From: a virus
DNA length: 64,000 nucleotides
IMG/VR virus record: IMGVR_UViG_3300042898_002941
Location: 17,255 to 81,254 of that record
Direction: 5' to 3' (one strand)
The translations under genes were made by a program, and so were the position numbers. This document shows, in pieces, positions 17,601 through 26,886 of this stretch. The notes under the pieces are model-generated. The model made no database searches. It was given only the letters and a program-made list of their open reading frames with translations, and was not told the DNA's origin. How positions within the stretch are numbered: position 1 is the stretch's first letter; the number at the start of each line of letters is the position of its first letter.

Positions 17601-18921
17601 CATAGAATTTAAACAACAAGTACTAGACACCAAAAGTGCCAGCTTCTGTGCGGCCAAATGGTACAATGCCACTATATGGTTGGGTTCAGGACAGACCACC
17701 AGTTGTCACCACCCACTGCCACATGCTATAGATGTTGACGACATTAAACGCAATCCTAGTGCATTGCACAACACGCAGAAGAAAAAAATGGAACGTGAGC
17801 AGATGCAACGAGGTGAACGTCCCAGCGGGTGTGAATACTGCTGGAAGATAGAAGACATTGGCAGAGATAATATTAGCGACCGTGTGTATAAAAGTAAAAT
17901 TTACCCTATAGAGGAACTCAACCGTGCATTCAGAACACCTGCTAGGGAAGACTTTGATCTCAAAACGCTTGAAATTGCGTTTGATCGTACTTGCCAATTT
18001 GCTTGTAGTTATTGCAACCCTGCTTTCAGTAGCACATGGGTCAATGACATTAAAAAACACGGCGCCTATACCAATTTGGTGTCCGATGGCCGCAATCACT
18101 TTACTCACACTCACGACGGCAGTCAACTATACCGTTTTGGTGAAATCAATCCATACGTTGAAGCATTTTTTAAGTGGTGGGAAACTGATCTTCACAAAAC
18201 TCTTCAAGAGCTCAGAATAACCGGCGGTGAACCGTTGATGAGTGCAGAGACATGGAAACTGATTGAATGGTTTAAAGCCAACAAAGGACGTAGCAAAACA
18301 CGTCTGGCCATCAACAGCAATCTAGGCACTGATGTTGACATAGATCGTTTGCTTGAGGCCATTGATGGAGTCGAAGTTGATTTATATACCAGTAACGAGT
18401 CAACAAGCCTACAGTCTGAATATATTCGTGATGGACTTGTGTGGGATGATTGGGTCAACAATGTAGAACGGTTACTTGATTCTGGAAAATTCCGCAGTAT
18501 TCATGTCATGTGCACAATCAATGCGCTGTGTTTAGATAGCTTGGATAGTTTGCTTTCTTGCATACACAATTGGAAAATTGAATATGGAAGAGATGCAATT
18601 AGTTTTACTTTAAATATATTACGTTTTCCCAGCTTTCAATCGCCATTGGTGTTGCCAAACAACATGCGTGAACAATATAAAACCTGTCTTGAACAGTGGT
18701 TGTATCAAAATGACGGAGAGTTTTTACATGAACACGAGCATAATCATATACAACGATTAATTGACTATCTTGATGTAGTTAAAACTCCGCATGCCGAATC
18801 GGCCAAATTAACTGTGCTTCAACAAGATTTTAAACAATTTTACACACAATACGATCAGCGTCGTGAAAAAGACTTCGGTTCCACGTTCCCCGAATTAAAA
18901 GATTGGTACGACTCATTGTGA
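17593..18921 (+). CDS. radical SAM protein with N-terminal auxiliary cysteines
   Basis: A 442-residue protein with radical SAM cysteines C134, C138 and C141 (TCQFACSYCNPAF), then LRITGGEPLMSAET. Auxiliary-type cysteines C38, C80 and C83 precede the core. It overlaps the previous gene by 8 bases. It is the closest paralog of the 470-residue protein at 10584: both have NPSALHNT, a CxYCW knuckle and an S-D-R motif. I infer a modifying enzyme acting on a peptide or sugar; substrate unknown. Confidence 0.8.
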   Translation: MNDIEFKQQVLDTKSASFCAAKWYNATIWLGSGQTTSCHHPLPHAIDVDDIKRNPSALHNTQKKKMEREQMQRGERPSGCEYCWKIEDIGRDNISDRVYKSKIYPIEELNRAFRTPAREDFDLKTLEIAFDRTCQFACSYCNPAFSSTWVNDIKKHGAYTNLVSDGRNHFTHTHDGSQLYRFGEINPYVEAFFKWWETDLHKTLQELRITGGEPLMSAETWKLIEWFKANKGRSKTRLAINSNLGTDVDIDRLLEAIDGVEVDLYTSNESTSLQSEYIRDGLVWDDWVNNVERLLDSGKFRSIHVMCTINALCLDSLDSLLSCIHNWKIEYGRDAISFTLNILRFPSFQSPLVLPNNMREQYKTCLEQWLYQNDGEFLHEHEHNHIQRLIDYLDVVKTPHAESAKLTVLQQDFKQFYTQYDQRREKDFGSTFPELKDWYDSL

Positions 18922-19793
18922 AAATACTAGGTACATTATTTGTACTACTGTTAAATACTGCGGCATTAGCAGATGTAGTCAAGATATATTCTCCATATGC
19001 TCCGTCGCATTCGGCCACTCCTGCTATGTTTAAAATCATTAATCAGGCCAACAAATCGCAACACACTTATTCTTTTGTGCTGGAATTCAAGCCCGGCGGC
19101 AACCAAATGATTGCTCTACAAGCATTGGATGCAACCAGCCTGGCCGTTATTGCTCCGGCCTTTGTAGAAAATGTAGCCGCAGGTAAGATCTTAGAGTCGG
19201 ACTATGTGCCTGTTCATGCTCTGGGCGATGCTTGCTGGACAGTGATCACAAATGGTAGCATTACGGATCAAAAAGAAATGACTGTGGGCGGAGTGGGTAT
19301 TGGTAATGCCACACATTTAACAGCCCTGGCACTAGGCGAGAAATATGGCTTTAGCGTTAGATATATAGTGTTCAAAAGCAACAACGATGCCTTGGTAAAC
19401 ATGGCCGGCAACAATGGAATTTTTATGGTAATTGATCGTTACGAATCATATCAAACACTAAAAACCAAAAATGCCAAGTTGCAAGCATTTGCGGCATCCT
19501 GTCCCACTAGACTGCCGCAGGCACCCAGTGTTCAAACTCTGCATGAAATAGGTATTGATGCGCCGTATGTGTTCAACATCATTGTGGCACATAGATCAAT
19601 GACGGCCACACAGCGTCAAGCAATAGCAACTGTGTTAAATGATGCACAACGAGCTGTTGGATACAGTGAAATTTTTAACTTGTCTGGGGTAAAAATCCCC
19701 GACATCTCGGCAGAAGAATTCTATGCTAAATCTGTTGCACAAGTTAAAAGATTGCAAGAAAAATATAGAAAAGAAATTAATCAATCACGATGA
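18918..19793 (+). CDS. secreted TctC/Bug-like periplasmic solute-binding protein
   Basis: A 291-residue protein. GTG at 18918 overlaps the preceding stop (GTGA) and gives a clean signal peptide (MKILGTLFVLLLNTAALA, cleavage before DVV). The mature part has the features of tripartite-tricarboxylate-transporter substrate-binding proteins: FKPGGNQMIALQAL, a VGGVGIGNATHLTALAL-type loop, and an N-terminal strand plus helix order. No transporter partner is seen. A carboxylate or sugar-acid ligand is plausible. It lies between radical SAM genes in the same operon, which is unexpected for a phage. Confidence 0.65.
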   Translation: MKILGTLFVLLLNTAALADVVKIYSPYAPSHSATPAMFKIINQANKSQHTYSFVLEFKPGGNQMIALQALDATSLAVIAPAFVENVAAGKILESDYVPVHALGDACWTVITNGSITDQKEMTVGGVGIGNATHLTALALGEKYGFSVRYIVFKSNNDALVNMAGNNGIFMVIDRYESYQTLKTKNAKLQAFAASCPTRLPQAPSVQTLHEIGIDAPYVFNIIVAHRSMTATQRQAIATVLNDAQRAVGYSEIFNLSGVKIPDISAEEFYAKSVAQVKRLQEKYRKEINQSR

Positions 19794-21049
19794 CATACCG
19801 ATATAATTCAACAGATCTAGTCCGAACCACCGAACTCACTGTTCGCGAACAGTTTCTTTTACAGGACTCAAAAACCTTCTGCATGTATCCTTGGATTCAT
19901 TTACATGCTTATCCCACAGGCGAAGCATATCCTTGCTGTCATGCTGAAATGAAGCCAGGTGTTATGGGCAACTGTAGAACAAATACGCTAGAAGAAATAT
20001 GGCGCGGAGAGCCCATGCAGAAGTTACGTGCGCACATGTTAAGCGAAACTCCTCATGCTGCCTGCACACGCTGTTATGAACAGGAAGAATCAGGTTTCTT
20101 TTCGGGCCGCAAGAGTGCAAACAAGCATCATGGGCATCACATAAAGAAGCTGGCGGAGAATCCATTTGAAATGACTTATTGGGACATACGTTTCTCAAAC
20201 TTATGTAATCTTAAATGTCGTAGCTGTGGGCATATTTTCAGCAGTCAATGGTATCAAGATCAAGCAAAACTTGCTGGCTCAGAGTGGAAAGAACGCAATA
20301 CTGTTCTTAACTATGCTGGCCGTACAGAAACAGACATGTGGGAACAACTGGAACCACATTTGGATTATGTGGAACAGATATATTTTGCCGGTGGCGAACC
20401 GTTGCTGATGGATGAACATTATCGTATCTTAGATGAATTGGTACGGCGAGGCCGGTTTGAGGTGCGTTTAATATACAACACAAACTTCACACATACTGAC
20501 TTAAAAGGGCGCTCGGTGTTTGAATATTGGAAAAAGTTTAAATCAGTGGCAGTGGGCGCAAGTTTAGATGACATGGGTGCCCGTGCAGAATACATACGCA
20601 AAGGCACAGACTGGGCAGTGGTGCGCCAGAATCGTCAAGACATGCTGGCCGTATGTCCAGATGTGGATTTTTACATCTCGCCTACACTAAGCATCATGAA
20701 TGCATGGCATCTGACAGAGTTTCATCGTGCCTGGGTAGAACAAGGTCTAATCCGCGCACAAGACCTCAATGTAAACATACTACAAGATCCGCTACACTAC
20801 AGGATTGATATTGCACCGTCTGACTACAAAGCACAGTTACAAGCAAAATGGACACAACATATTGAATGGCTTCGTCCACAAGATCACTTGGGTCGCGCAA
20901 CGCAGGGATTTGAAAGTGCAATTACTTTTATGAATGCCACAGATAACACACAGCTAATAGATACATTCTGGCGCAAAACACATGAACTAGATGAGATCAG
21001 AAAAGAAAACATTCTGGACGTGATACCAGAATTGAAGGCTCTGAAATGA
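19790..21049 (+). CDS. radical SAM protein with N-terminal SPASM-like domain
   Basis: A 419-residue protein. The N-terminus looks like a SPASM or twitch domain (C31-M-Y-P-W, C49-C50, then C92-x2-C95, with LEEIWRGEPMQKLR between). The radical SAM core follows with C139, C143 and C146 (NLCNLKCRSCG) and AGGEPLLMDEHY. It is ATGA-coupled on both sides. The domain order is the reverse of classical SPASM proteins. It probably modifies a peptide or glycan; target unknown. Confidence 0.8.
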   Translation: MTYRYNSTDLVRTTELTVREQFLLQDSKTFCMYPWIHLHAYPTGEAYPCCHAEMKPGVMGNCRTNTLEEIWRGEPMQKLRAHMLSETPHAACTRCYEQEESGFFSGRKSANKHHGHHIKKLAENPFEMTYWDIRFSNLCNLKCRSCGHIFSSQWYQDQAKLAGSEWKERNTVLNYAGRTETDMWEQLEPHLDYVEQIYFAGGEPLLMDEHYRILDELVRRGRFEVRLIYNTNFTHTDLKGRSVFEYWKKFKSVAVGASLDDMGARAEYIRKGTDWAVVRQNRQDMLAVCPDVDFYISPTLSIMNAWHLTEFHRAWVEQGLIRAQDLNVNILQDPLHYRIDIAPSDYKAQLQAKWTQHIEWLRPQDHLGRATQGFESAITFMNATDNTQLIDTFWRKTHELDEIRKENILDVIPELKALK

Positions 21050-22257
21050 ATATTCCACACGATAAATTCTGTGTATTGCCCTGGATCAGCTTAGAAGCCA
21101 GTCCTGTTGGTACAGTGCGTCCTTGTTGCTTGGCCGACGACGAAATTGTTGACAACAACAATGAAAAGTTCAGTTTAATGACTGCTGACTTTGCTGACAT
21201 ACAAAACAGCACACACATGCGCACATTGCGTGAACAATTTCTAGCAGGTGAAAAACCACAGACATGCCGCAAGTGCTGGAATGAAGAACGTGCAGGACGC
21301 ACTAGCAAGCGTATGCACACCTTGGACAGAATGAAACACATGGGCATCACGTCAGACTGGACTGCCGATTCCAAGCCCGTGATGTTCCTGGATCTTAAAC
21401 TGGGCAACATCTGCAACCTAAAATGTCGTATATGCGGATCATGGAGTTCAAGCCAATTTGCCACAGAAGAACTGGCACAATTGCCCACGGAAGAAAAAAA
21501 GTCCAGTTTTGCATATCAAATGTTACAAGCAGGTGCTTGGCCTAGAGATAATACTCAGTTTTGGGGAGAAATTGATCAGCATTTAAATGATATACGCTAT
21601 ATTGAATTCACTGGCGGCGAGCCATTTATGATTCGAGAGCATTTCCAAATGCTACAGGGCATCGTGGATCGTGGTATTGCACATCAAGTTGAAATACATT
21701 ATAATACAAATGGCACACACTACCCTGAAGAAGCCGTTGAAATTTGGAAACATTTTAAAACTGTGGAAATAGCATTTTCAATTGATGACCTAGGCGCAAG
21801 ATTTGAATATCAGCGCACCAACGCGGTATGGTCAGACGTGGTGTTCAATATTGATCGTTTCCGTTTACTAAGAGAAGACTATCCTAACATTCAGTTACAA
21901 TGCTGTGCCACTGTGAATGTGTTTAATGTGCGCTATATTGATCAACTGGCACAATGGATCAACCAGCAGGCCTTTGATTTTGTGTACTGGAACATGATGC
22001 ACGATGCATGGTATTTCTCAATTGCTACACTGCCCGCGATGGCCAAAGCAGCCATTGCAGATCATTTACGCACATGTGATGTTCCTGTCAAGTGGCGCGG
22101 GGAATTTGACAACATAATTGAATTTATGAATGGTGGTGCTGACTCTGATGGATTTATATTGCGTATGAAAGTGCGTGATCTAGATCGCAAACGGAATCAG
22201 AACTTGGCCACAGTGGCTCCAGAATTGGCAGAATTAATTGAATACACCAAAACCTGA
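21046..22257 (+). CDS. radical SAM protein with N-terminal SPASM-like domain
   Basis: A 403-residue protein. The N-terminal cysteine domain has C9-V-L-P-W, C27-C28, then C74-x2-C77. The radical SAM cysteines are C123, C127 and C130 (NICNLKCRICG), followed by FTGGEPFMIREHF. It is a clear paralog of the genes before and after it, in one coupled block. Three tandem related enzymes suggest successive or regiospecific steps on one substrate; this is inference. Confidence 0.8.
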   Translation: MNIPHDKFCVLPWISLEASPVGTVRPCCLADDEIVDNNNEKFSLMTADFADIQNSTHMRTLREQFLAGEKPQTCRKCWNEERAGRTSKRMHTLDRMKHMGITSDWTADSKPVMFLDLKLGNICNLKCRICGSWSSSQFATEELAQLPTEEKKSSFAYQMLQAGAWPRDNTQFWGEIDQHLNDIRYIEFTGGEPFMIREHFQMLQGIVDRGIAHQVEIHYNTNGTHYPEEAVEIWKHFKTVEIAFSIDDLGARFEYQRTNAVWSDVVFNIDRFRLLREDYPNIQLQCCATVNVFNVRYIDQLAQWINQQAFDFVYWNMMHDAWYFSIATLPAMAKAAIADHLRTCDVPVKWRGEFDNIIEFMNGGADSDGFILRMKVRDLDRKRNQNLATVAPELAELIEYTKT

Positions 22258-23536
22258 CACCTTGTGCATGGCACCGTGGACGCACACATATCTCAGTCCG
22301 CAGACTGAACGACGCATGTGTTGTGCCTCACGAGAAAATGCACAAAGTTTCACACAGTATATAGATACTGGTCCGGGTACCGGTAATTATACTCCTAGTA
22401 CTTTAGAAGAACATTGGAATAGTGAACACATGAAGTCAGTTCGTCGTCGTATGATGGCCGGGGAAACATTGCCCGAATGTGATGTATGCAACAACAAGCT
22501 ATTAAATACAAATGTCTATCGCAGTTATTTTAATCAACTCTTTGGCCACAAATATGTAGATGTCATGTCTGCTACTCTTCCTGACGGATCAACATCAGTA
22601 AAACCAGTCAGCTGGGATTATAGATTTAGTAATCTTTGCAACTTTAAATGTCGCATGTGCGGAGATATGTTAAGCAGTTCATGGGAAAGCGAACAACGTC
22701 AGCATGACATGATTGACTGGACCAATACAAAAAATAATTGGATGATTCCTGATGTAAGAAATAAAATAAGTAAATTTCAAGATAGCCAAATTGAGTTAGA
22801 ATTTAGTCAAGCAGTAGAAGAACATCGTGTAGAAGAAGTGTATTGGGTTGGTGGCGAACCGTTGATGTATGAACAACATTGGCGGTATATGAAACGCATT
22901 ATAGAACTGGGTGATGGAAAAAATGTCTACGCTAGATACAACACAAATCTCAGCCGCATTGATTATCGCGGGATTAATTTGTTCAGTGACATATTGGCCA
23001 ATTTGCGAGATTGGCAAGTATGTGCAAGTCTTGATGGCACCGGAGTAGTAGGAGAATACATACGAACAGGACTTGATTATCAACAGTTCTTGCAAAATTT
23101 CAACAAAGGACTTGCGTACAAGCACAACAGTAGGAACATGCGTCTTGATTTTACTCTTACTTTACCAGGAATGTTTGAAGTCAACAACATGCAAACATTA
23201 TCACAACAATTAGAAGTAGAGCTACTGACCAAAGTGGTGTTTAGTTTTAGCCCTGATATTGTGATGAGTCCATTGGCATTGCCCAGAAAGTTGTTGGATC
23301 CGTGGATAGATGAACTAGTAGACCATTCAACTGGTACAATGCGCAGTATGCTACTACAGTTAAAAACAAGACCCACATTTGAAGAACAATGGCCCGAAGA
23401 ATATCAATCTGCTATTGCACAAGGTAAAGCTCGTGTGTTAAAATTAGAACAGATTAGAACCCAATCAACAACAATGACAGACATACTCAGTGCCCGGTCT
23501 GATGTACTTAAATGGTGGATGCAAATTGAAAGTTAA
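22238..23536 (+). CDS. radical SAM protein with N-terminal SPASM-like domain
   Basis: A 432-residue protein. I chose the TTG at 22238 because the resulting N-terminus (MNTPKPDTLCMAPW) aligns with that of the preceding paralog (MNIPHDKFCVLPW). Auxiliary cysteines are C10, C28-C29 and C81-x2-C84; the core is C134, C138 and C141 (NLCNFKCRMCG) with VGGEPLMYEQHW. It overlaps the previous gene by 20 bases. No strong ribosome site precedes the TTG, so coupling probably drives its translation. Confidence 0.75.
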   Translation: MNTPKPDTLCMAPWTHTYLSPQTERRMCCASRENAQSFTQYIDTGPGTGNYTPSTLEEHWNSEHMKSVRRRMMAGETLPECDVCNNKLLNTNVYRSYFNQLFGHKYVDVMSATLPDGSTSVKPVSWDYRFSNLCNFKCRMCGDMLSSSWESEQRQHDMIDWTNTKNNWMIPDVRNKISKFQDSQIELEFSQAVEEHRVEEVYWVGGEPLMYEQHWRYMKRIIELGDGKNVYARYNTNLSRIDYRGINLFSDILANLRDWQVCASLDGTGVVGEYIRTGLDYQQFLQNFNKGLAYKHNSRNMRLDFTLTLPGMFEVNNMQTLSQQLEVELLTKVVFSFSPDIVMSPLALPRKLLDPWIDELVDHSTGTMRSMLLQLKTRPTFEEQWPEEYQSAIAQGKARVLKLEQIRTQSTTMTDILSARSDVLKWWMQIES

Positions 23537-24590
23537 AGTAGTATTAAGAAACCCGTTAGATAAAACAGACACAGTTGACTACACTATTGTAGTCAACGAT
23601 TCACCAATGGGTCTGCGTTGGTATCATGCATTGCAAGATTTACTAAAACGAAACAAATATTTAGAAAAGAATTTTTGTTTTTTAGGATTTCCAGATAGCT
23701 CACGAGATTTAGATTATATTTGCAAAGAACTGACCTGGGCTAAAAATACCATTAATTGTTTTTTTGCAGGCAAATACACTATCAAAGAAATTTTTTCTCC
23801 TGACTCATTACGCACAGGTCTTGATCCTAATCAAGACCTAATGAATCAACTGCACAATCATTTTGAACATTTACAAGGTACAGTTTGGGAACTAAGTGAT
23901 TGGTATAAACGTGCAGATTACACTACAAAATTTGCTATTAGACAATTAAATCTTCTATGCCACGAAGCAGAAAGTTTGATATTATCACAACGTAAAAAAG
24001 TAACAAATCCAGACTGGGTACGCTCTAGTCAAATCACTACATTTTTGAATGCTGCTCGAATTAATTTTCCAAATGAATATAAAACAACCTTTGATGAAAC
24101 TAGATACGATAGAAAATTTGGCGAAGTATATTTGCACTGGACACAGATCGGCAAAACTCTTTATGAGGTTTACAGAGACGAACAAGGTGTAGACATTGAT
24201 CAATCTGTGTGTGATGCTATAACGCATCTACGTTATTATTCTGGAGAATTTGACATTGAATGGGGCCAGGATGTTGTTTACGGTACGCATTATTGGCACA
24301 AAAAAGAAATAGACAAGTTTAAAGAGTGGCTAGTAAAACAAGGATTTGATCCAGAAGACTCACAATACAATTATGGATATCATCCAGTGGGGCAAGTTGA
24401 TTTACAAAATAGTTTTGGAACTACTGATTTCAAACAAATTTTGTCAATGTTAAGTAAACATTTAGATATATACAAGATAGAAGCCAATGGAGTGTCTGCA
24501 ACTTATGATTATACATGGAGTGACCCTGACTATTATCAAAAACAAATTGCATGTTTGACACCTGGTTACAATCATAGTTCAAAAATATAA
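23526..24590 (+). CDS. hypothetical protein at the end of the radical SAM block
   Basis: A 354-residue protein. I chose TTG at 23526, preceded by GGTGGA at six bases, giving MKVKVVLRNPLDKTDTVDY; an ATG at 23502 is possible. It is rich in Tyr, Trp, Asp and His, with a central helical part and the C-terminal YGYHPVGQVDLQNSFGTTDF. I recognise no family and see no cofactor motif. Its coupling to three radical SAM genes suggests it could be their substrate carrier or a partner, but nothing in the sequence proves that. Confidence 0.55.
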   Translation: MKVKVVLRNPLDKTDTVDYTIVVNDSPMGLRWYHALQDLLKRNKYLEKNFCFLGFPDSSRDLDYICKELTWAKNTINCFFAGKYTIKEIFSPDSLRTGLDPNQDLMNQLHNHFEHLQGTVWELSDWYKRADYTTKFAIRQLNLLCHEAESLILSQRKKVTNPDWVRSSQITTFLNAARINFPNEYKTTFDETRYDRKFGEVYLHWTQIGKTLYEVYRDEQGVDIDQSVCDAITHLRYYSGEFDIEWGQDVVYGTHYWHKKEIDKFKEWLVKQGFDPEDSQYNYGYHPVGQVDLQNSFGTTDFKQILSMLSKHLDIYKIEANGVSATYDYTWSDPDYYQKQIACLTPGYNHSSKI

Positions 24591-24600
24591 AGGAATTACA

Positions 24601-24702
24601 ATGAATTGGTTAAAAAATTTAATAGCCCGTGTGCGTCTTGAAATACGGTATCGTAAAAAATTAAAAGAATTGCGCAAAAGAGATCCGTTTATTTACAAAT
24701 GA
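24601..24702 (+). CDS. 33-residue basic protein
   Basis: A short ORF with AAAGGAATTACA before its ATG, a good ribosome site, and an ATGA overlap with the carbamoyltransferase start. It is strongly basic and helical (MNWLKNLIARVRLEIRY, then KKLKELRKRDPFIYK). An amphipathic or membrane-surface helix is likely. Function unknown; the clean initiation signals make it likely to be a real gene. Confidence 0.6.
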   Translation: MNWLKNLIARVRLEIRYRKKLKELRKRDPFIYK

Positions 24703-26198
24703 AAGTATTAGGTATAAGTGCTGGGTTTCATGATGCGTCAGTGTCGCTGATTGATAATGGGACCATTTTATTTGCTGGACATGCAGAACGCTACAGTAAG
24801 ATTAAAAATGATGCCCATATAAATGATTCACTTGTTGCAGATGCACTAAGTCACGGCAATCCTGATCTGATTGCCTATTATGAACGCCCTTGGATCAAAA
24901 AATTACAACAACTATATTCAGGACAGTATGAAGAAGCATTTGATTTTGGCAACTTTACTTTGGATCAGTATTTGCGTAAACATCTATCTGACACTGTTCA
25001 TCGGCAGCAACTATTACAATGCCCTAGAAAATATATGTCCCATCATCATAGTCACGCCGCCGCAGGATTCCAATCCAGTCCCTATAACAGGGCCACAGTG
25101 GTTGTAATTGATGCAATTGGCGAACTAGATACCATATCAATTTGGGGTGCGGAATATAATAAGCATGGTCACGCAACATATAAGAGGCTCTGGACACAAC
25201 GTTATCCACATTCAATTGGACTGTTCTATTCGGCGGCCACCGCCAGTGTTGGGTTGCGACCACTGGATGAAGAATACATTTTGATGGGCATGGCTGCGTA
25301 TGGAGATGCCACAAAAGCTGTTGGCATGCATGCTTTAGTAAAAGATTCAGATCAGATACTCTTCCGTGACAATCTACACACAGGCATTGACAGTAAATAT
25401 CTGCAGGATCTAGAAGAATTTGATATTGCTGCCGGAGCACAGGCCATTGCAGAGCGACTAATCAACAGTGTCATGCGTAGAGCCAGTGACTTTAACTGGT
25501 CTAACAATTTGGTCTATATGGGAGGAGTTGCTCTTAACTGTAGTGCTAATCGTAATTTGGGGAAGTTTTTTGACAATATTTGGATTATGCCTAATCCTGG
25601 CGACGCTGGCAGTAGTCTGGGTGCAGCGGCACTGGCATACAGGAAACAGATACATTGGCCCAATGCCTATCTGGGCACAGATATTCCTGGTGATTATCCT
25701 GTCAACAACATTGTGGATTGTCTTCTACGTGATAAAATTGTGGGTGTGGCCAGTGGACGTGCTGAATTTGGGCCCAGGGCTCTGGGTAATAGATCATTAT
25801 TGGCAGACCCTCGTGGACCAGACATAAAAGAACGTGTGAATGATATTAAAAGACGACAGCAATTTAGACCGTTTGCGCCTGTAATTCTAGAGGAACATGT
25901 TGATATGTATTTTGATATGCCACGCGGATTTCTAGACAGTAGATACATGCAGGTGATTGCTCGTTGTAGGCATCCTCACATATTTCCTGCTATTGTTCAT
26001 AGGGACGGCACTAGTAGGGTGCAAACAGTACCTGCAGACGGGTCTGGAATTAGACAACTACTAGAAGCCTGGTACAAGGCAACAGGCTGTCCTATGTTGT
26101 TAAACACAAGTCTAAACATACGTGGAGAACCCATGGTAAATGATCGTGCAGATGCAGATCGATTTGAACAACTATACGGCGTTAAGGTTTGCAGTTAA
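24699..26198 (+). CDS. carbamoyltransferase (NodU/CmcH family)
   Basis: A 499-residue protein. It has LGISAGFHDASVSLID at the N-terminus, SHHHSHAAAGFQ near residue 110 (metal and carbamoyl-phosphate site of the Kae1-like half), and GRAEFGPRALGNRSLLADP near residue 350 of the C-terminal domain. It makes carbamoyl-adenylate from carbamoyl phosphate and ATP and transfers it to a hydroxyl, as in nodulation factors or antibiotics. In this context the acceptor is probably a sugar of the phage-made glycan. The 3' end overlaps a convergent gene by 17 bases. Confidence 0.88.
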   Translation: MKVLGISAGFHDASVSLIDNGTILFAGHAERYSKIKNDAHINDSLVADALSHGNPDLIAYYERPWIKKLQQLYSGQYEEAFDFGNFTLDQYLRKHLSDTVHRQQLLQCPRKYMSHHHSHAAAGFQSSPYNRATVVVIDAIGELDTISIWGAEYNKHGHATYKRLWTQRYPHSIGLFYSAATASVGLRPLDEEYILMGMAAYGDATKAVGMHALVKDSDQILFRDNLHTGIDSKYLQDLEEFDIAAGAQAIAERLINSVMRRASDFNWSNNLVYMGGVALNCSANRNLGKFFDNIWIMPNPGDAGSSLGAAALAYRKQIHWPNAYLGTDIPGDYPVNNIVDCLLRDKIVGVASGRAEFGPRALGNRSLLADPRGPDIKERVNDIKRRQQFRPFAPVILEEHVDMYFDMPRGFLDSRYMQVIARCRHPHIFPAIVHRDGTSRVQTVPADGSGIRQLLEAWYKATGCPMLLNTSLNIRGEPMVNDRADADRFEQLYGVKVCS

Positions 26199-26886
26199 CT
26201 TGTAGCCAGGCAACTACTTGATCTGCAAAAGCCTGGTGAGCCGCTAAAAAATAATGACCCCAGTCTGTGTGCGGATACTTATTAGTCTCACACCAAGCAC
26301 AAAAATCTGTATCAATTGCCCAATTAACTCTATCAGTATACTCAACAGGATGAAAGCTGTTGATATTGATCACTCGTATTCCGTGTTGTGTTGCTAGTGC
26401 ATTTAGTGCCAGGATATTTTTTAATTTATTCTGGTTGCTTGCTTGCTGGTTGAGATGGAATTTATTCCATTCATCAGCATACGCCAAATATTCCTCTTCA
26501 AAAGATATTTTACCGCCGTCATTATCTCCTGACAACGCATAGGTACTAGATTTATATCGAGTCCAATGCTGCCTGCCCATAGACATTGGTAACCAACATT
26601 TATCAATATCGTGCCATAGTTCAGTTCGAGAACAGCCAGTCCAGCAGGCTATAACTACATCATTGGTGGTTAAATTTTTTAATTGTTCAATAAAAATTCT
26701 GAACATTGCATCATTGCTGCCTCCAGATATGGCATAGTTCATTGGCTCATAACCTAATCGTCGAGCTACTGAAACAGGATAACTGTTTAACCAACCAAAT
26801 GATCCAGGATTGTCTATGGTAATGCTAGTGTCCTGGTACATCTCTGCACCAGCAGCATGGCTGCAACCTAAAATCAGTGCCTTCAT
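26182..26886 (-). CDS. SGNH/GDSL-like protein
   Basis: A 234-residue protein. The start at 26886 overlaps the stop of the upstream amidinotransferase (ATGA) and gives MKALILGCSHAAGAEM, a block I-like GCS motif. AISGGSNDAMFR resembles the Gly-Asn block and TGCSRTELW follows. The C-terminus has NKYPHTDWGHYFLAAHQ with a D-x-x-H-like arrangement. It belongs to the group of four SGNH-like proteins in the window. Acyl-ester chemistry on a glycan is inferred; the nucleophile Ser is in an atypical GCS context. Confidence 0.5.
   Translation of the reverse strand: MKALILGCSHAAGAEMYQDTSITIDNPGSFGWLNSYPVSVARRLGYEPMNYAISGGSNDAMFRIFIEQLKNLTTNDVVIACWTGCSRTELWHDIDKCWLPMSMGRQHWTRYKSSTYALSGDNDGGKISFEEEYLAYADEWNKFHLNQQASNQNKLKNILALNALATQHGIRVININSFHPVEYTDRVNWAIDTDFCAWCETNKYPHTDWGHYFLAAHQAFADQVVAWLQVNCKP

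Noticed and set aside
24871-25827. ORFs in other frames of the carbamoyltransferase gene
   Set aside because: The in-frame carbamoyltransferase motifs explain the region.
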